In this document: piece by piece, positions 61,701 to 64,000 of the stretch
Numbering within the stretch: the stretch's first letter is position 1
How the letters are laid out: every line of letters begins with the position of its first letter
DNA from: Granulosicoccus antarcticus IMCC3135
GTDB lineage: Bacteria; Pseudomonadota; Gammaproteobacteria; Granulosicoccales; Granulosicoccaceae
NCBI RefSeq assembly: GCF_002215215.1
Contig: NZ_CP018632.1
Location: forward strand, 2,538,501-2,602,500
Length of the DNA: 64,000 bases
Reading direction: 5' to 3'
The notes under the pieces: model-generated
What the model was told of the DNA's origin: nothing
Database searches by the model: none
Seen by the model: only the letters and a program-made list of their open reading frames with translations
Program-made: the position numbers and the translations under genes

Positions 61701-64000
61701 ACTTTCATTGGCAGCTACTGGAGGGGTGCTTTCCCATGTAGTGTCGCCGGACCATTTTCTGGAGCTGATATCCTTATTGCTTGTTGAGAATACACTCGCA
61801 TTATCTTCATCCTCCACACTGATCTTGAACTGGGCTGTGTCCGCAATTTCCTCGTTGGTCGTCAGTCTCAGTGTCGCGCTGACGATCCTGGTATCGTTAG
61901 GGATATTCACATCGTCAAATCGCAGGCCCAGGATCTGCTTGTCCCCGGTGCCGTTATTGTTGCTGTCGCTGTTTAGTGATGCACCGTTCAGAGTGACCAC
62001 GTTGCTACTGATGTTTTGCACGGCATCACCACGTGCTTCGCTGAGCAATGAGACAACGGAACTGTTGGAGCAATAGGCACCCGTAGGAACAGAATCCGGG
62101 GCATAGGTGATTTGTAGTGTGGGAGCATCAATGGAATTTGCATCAGCGCTGACAGCGACACGCTCACCCGAGCCTGAGAGTATGAATGTCATCGGGTTTC
62201 CGCCACACCATTCAGGCTGGTCGGTAAGCTCCTGGACGATACGGGTAAGGTCTGGCGTGTCGTAAGCGGTACCGACTGTCAGCCAGGGGTCGACCTCCCA
62301 GGTTTCCTGTGCGGTAGTACGATCGCGTGAACCGATGTTGTTCGAGCTGACAGTCAGCGGTTGCGAGCTGGCAATTTTCTCGGCAGAAATGTCCAGACTG
62401 GTGGCTTCATCATTGGCTTTGGCTGAATGAAAAACGATCTTTGCACTCTTGATCTGTGCGCCAGGCGGAATATGAACATAGGAGAAGCGAATCGCTGTCT
62501 TCTGAGTTTGACCTTCATCATCGGTGTCCGTATCGCTGGGTTCCCAGGTAATGCGCAATTCAGGTTTTTCGCTTGCAACGGCTGTGAGTAAATGGCGGCT
62601 GTTATCTGCTGAGTTGCTGTAATCCTCGGTGGCGCTCAAGCGCAGGGATATCGAATTGCCTGAATTCCAGTCTTCCAATGCAATAACATCAGAGACCAGT
62701 GCTGAGATATCCGGTGACGACATGCTGGTGTCAGGTGCATCAGGGATGTTCTCCCAGGGGATGAAGGTAGAACTGTGTGTACGCTCATCCAGTACGGTTG
62801 AACCATAATTTTCGGGAGACGCACTCAGTTCAGCATGAATATTTATGGAAAGAGTCGGGTTGGCTGCGGCAGAGTCTGGTTCGTCGGGAGCGGTAACGAC
62901 TGACGAATCAGCGGGGTCTGTATCGGTTGATAAATCAGCAGGGTCTGTAGAGGGATCCACACTGGATGAATCAGTTTCGTCCGGTATCACCTCGTTGCCA
63001 CTGCCCTCTACCGTGGTCCAGTCATCATCAGGAGACAGGCTTGCACTTTCAGAGGCTGATGTCATTGTCAGATAGGCATTTTTTATGATGGCATCTTTAG
63101 GAATGGAAATATTGTCAAAGCGCAATGCCAGTTGCCTTGGATGATTGCTGGAGCCAGCATGAAACAATTGTGATACTTCGTTTTCGCTGTTGCGACTGAC
63201 GACTTCTGTATTCTGTTCGGTCACCTCATCGACATGCGCAGAAGCATTCAGCACGCTGGTCATGAGGTCAGGGTTGGGAGCTTCATGGTAGGTATAGCTG
63301 AGGAGCGGTACCCGGTTGGCGGCGGCTACACTGCCATAGAATTCGCGTATATCTGCACCAGTGGCCGAGTAGGAGTCTACCGGGGAGAGCAGAAACGACA
63401 TGCTGCCGCCTTCAGCCCAGCCCGGCTGGCTAACAAGTTCAGCCACCACCGAGGCAATCTCGGGGGTGTCAGCCTTGATGTCGGTACCTGTTGCCGGAGG
63501 GGTACTTGAGGCGCTGTCCGGAGGGATAGGCTCCCATCTGACCAGTGCCTTGGTTCGTCGCAAGGGATCAATACGCTCTGCCAACGACAAAGTTCCATTG
63601 GAACTTGTCGGGTATGCCTGTGGGAGCGGTGTTGCTTCGGCACTGATGTAGGCTGCCACATCACCTGACTGGTTTGCTGAGTTGGTCTGGGTGAAGGTAA
63701 TGGTTGCGGATGTGACCGTGGCACCTGTTGGAATTTGCACATCGTCGAAGCGATACGCAAAAAGAGAAATACCATGTTCGGCAACGCCGTCGTGGAACCA
63801 GCGATTGGTTAGTTGGTCGTGCTCGTTTACAAGCGTGCTGGCATCAGTCGGAGAGTACTCCACAACTTCTGTGGACGCTGTGGCAGTCCCTGTGGTTTCA
63901 ATGACTTCTGCTTCGCTCGTATCTTCTGTTGCACTCTCGACATTGGCCATGACCAAAGTTGCAGAGTGCAAGGATATTTCTTTTGAAATATCGTTTTCAG
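58785..64000 (-). CDS. PilY1-like type IV pilus adhesin, large paralogue (5' end outside window)
   Basis: At least 1728 residues; the frame stays open to the window edge, so the true start and probably the signal peptide and first MIDAS loop (DxSxS) are not visible. It carries four copies of the same module found twice in PilY1, at about residues 70-228, 281-477, 491-623 and 680-814 counting from a TTG at 63971. Copy 2 has an acidic Asp/Ser/Pro insert (about 330-370). The later VWA part follows (GSTPITSSLYEAALYFRG, IVLLSDGSATS). The C-terminal propeller has QMGDPMHSQPLLLNY, FVSTNDGYLHAIDTDTG, the Ca-loop DDNNNGIIDDGDK and VRVIDIDFDGLADQLYVGDMGGQIWRL. Similar in sequence to the other PilY1 along its whole second half, indicating duplication. 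It is first in the operon, before pilE. Confidence 0.87.
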   Translation of the reverse strand, partial: ENDISKEISLHSATLVMANVESATEDTSEAEVIETTGTATASTEVVEYSPTDASTLVNEHDQLTNRWFHDGVAEHGISLFAYRFDDVQIPTGATVTSATITFTQTNSANQSGDVAAYISAEATPLPQAYPTSSNGTLSLAERIDPLRRTKALVRWEPIPPDSASSTPPATGTDIKADTPEIASVVAELVSQPGWAEGGSMSFLLSPVDSYSATGADIREFYGSVAAANRVPLLSYTYHEAPNPDLMTSVLNASAHVDEVTEQNTEVVSRNSENEVSQLFHAGSSNHPRQLALRFDNISIPKDAIIKNAYLTMTSASESASLSPDDDWTTVEGSGNEVIPDETDSSSVDPSTDPADLSTDTDPADSSVVTAPDEPDSAAANPTLSINIHAELSASPENYGSTVLDERTHSSTFIPWENIPDAPDTSMSSPDISALVSDVIALEDWNSGNSISLRLSATEDYSNSADNSRHLLTAVASEKPELRITWEPSDTDTDDEGQTQKTAIRFSYVHIPPGAQIKSAKIVFHSAKANDEATSLDISAEKIASSQPLTVSSNNIGSRDRTTAQETWEVDPWLTVGTAYDTPDLTRIVQELTDQPEWCGGNPMTFILSGSGERVAVSADANSIDAPTLQITYAPDSVPTGAYCSNSSVVSLLSEARGDAVQNISSNVVTLNGASLNSDSNNNGTGDKQILGLRFDDVNIPNDTRIVSATLRLTTNEEIADTAQFKISVEDEDNASVFSTSNKDISSRKWSGDTTWESTPPVAANESIFTSDLKSLVSKVVTRSNWQRGNAMAFLLEPSQLDKPRSFASFDVNEANSAQLIIYFESERTSPGTRFRDNLKQHVNELVAMGSTPITSSLYEAALYFRGEPVDYGTQRGKRAWADRFHRVSHPFSYTGGELSRPAGCSDADLDSDACIQEIIYNNSSTATYISPLESQCQTNHIVLLSDGSATSNSASSRIQAMTGGSCDNSYSSAEQCGRELAAWMNTTDHSSTLIGLQNITTHTIAFNLAESDRGYLADLAELGGGGAYSADSTSSLLTAFQSIFLNVSKTDTSFVAPAVTLSQQNRMKNRDDLYYAVFKPESTARWNGNLKKYKLKGDENELTSIVDQELEPVIDDTTGNIKPGSKSFWSSIVDGSSVKLGGAAEQIRNNGSSHLSRNVYTYTGKTTDLTHSDNQLLPDNDELDPDWFSLSPSLAADADYYRNLVDWAHGKDVLDVDGDENTDEPRGQMGDPMHSQPLLLNYASGTDVDSIVFVSTNDGYLHAIDTDTGKEKFAFVPKELLKNMNKLMANEPTLSRPYGLDGGMTTWIQDDNNNGIIDDGDKAYLYVAMRRGGSQYYALDVSHFNNPKYLWSIQGRTNTLDTDLSTADGDFVELGDTWSRPIKTRVRDGSSVVDVLVFGGGYDPNQDPTVSTSDSDTSSSRSTDGVGRAIFIVNARTGAHMWQTNRTTDFPSMEYSIPSEVRVIDIDFDGLADQLYVGDMGGQIWRLDINNDSTLTDSLAERIDGGRIAELAGIAAQDARRFYYPPDVSIIATDGYQQLAISIGSGWRAHPLDDVVQDRFYSLRSPYVYGKPIDSFGQVEYQTVTHATSDLVDVSDIISPTLPVNSKGWFIDLEGTGEKVLSSSVTADNKVLFTSYLPEVDSVACSAAEGGGAVYALDVMNGSPVLDLNNSGSDTDLTADDRSRLLLHAGIPPPASVLFPESGNASLVIGTEKIDEFNLGELRRRTFWQEKIEENSL

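Noticed and set aside
1-64000. tRNA, rRNA, riboswitch, IS element or prophage
   Set aside because: No cloverleaf, rRNA-like block, transposase or integrase motif could be recognised by eye; a covariance-model scan was not possible here.

Overview
The window looks like chromosomal DNA of a marine gammaproteobacterium. Supporting signs are Pseudomonas-type cysI/DUF934, ygfZ, sdhE-ygfX, parE, carAB-greA and type IV pilus minor pilin genes. A polyol ABC transporter with a mannitol dehydrogenase and two secreted GH16 glucanase-type lipoproteins suggest life on brown-algal carbon (mannitol, laminarin-like glucans). A kelp-associated genus such as Granulosicoccus would fit, but that is inference. 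No tRNA, rRNA, insertion sequence, prophage or CRISPR array was seen.

Layout. 1-8.3 kb (+): polyol catabolism: a HAD phosphatase, a SmoE/F/G/K-type ABC transporter, a decayed sorbitol dehydrogenase (SmoS) remnant, mannitol 2-dehydrogenase and an AraC regulator. 8.4-14.2 kb (-): the four-gene 'ligase-associated' DNA repair operon (MBL exonuclease, ATP-dependent ligase, Lhr-type helicase, PdeM-type phosphoesterase). 14.4-17.0 kb: an alpha/beta hydrolase, a YigB-like HAD phosphatase and a D-amino-acid-transaminase-like enzyme.

17-30 kb is the accessory, cell-surface region. It holds an M64 peptidase lipoprotein with a small secreted partner, a membrane-anchored protein with a 15-bp tandem repeat (AEQAR), an Ig-like membrane protein, a thrombospondin-type-3 Ca-binding lipoprotein with 54-bp tandem repeats, a PsbP-like secreted protein, and two GH16 lipoproteins flanking a predicted outer-membrane beta-barrel protein.

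30-50.5 kb is mostly housekeeping: pdxJ-acpS; an SDH operon (SDHAF4-like gene, sdhCDAB, sdhE, ygfX); ygfZ and a DUF2007 gene; cnoX; parE with an MBL hydrolase; carA-carB-greA behind a promoter/terminator leader; a Tat-exported YcbK-like peptidase; Trm112; and cysI-DUF934. Upstream of cysI lie two 6-N11-6 inverted repeats and a short leader ORF.

50.7-64 kb (-): a type IV pilus tip/minor pilin operon transcribed right to left: pilY1-like (5' end outside the window), pilE, fimT, pilV, pilW, pilX, pilY1. The two PilY1 paralogues carry two and four copies of a beta-rich module ('IPxGA ... SPDL ... RPGW ... APxLRITY'). In the complete one, the copies sit inside the von Willebrand A domain. This is the most unusual architecture in the window.
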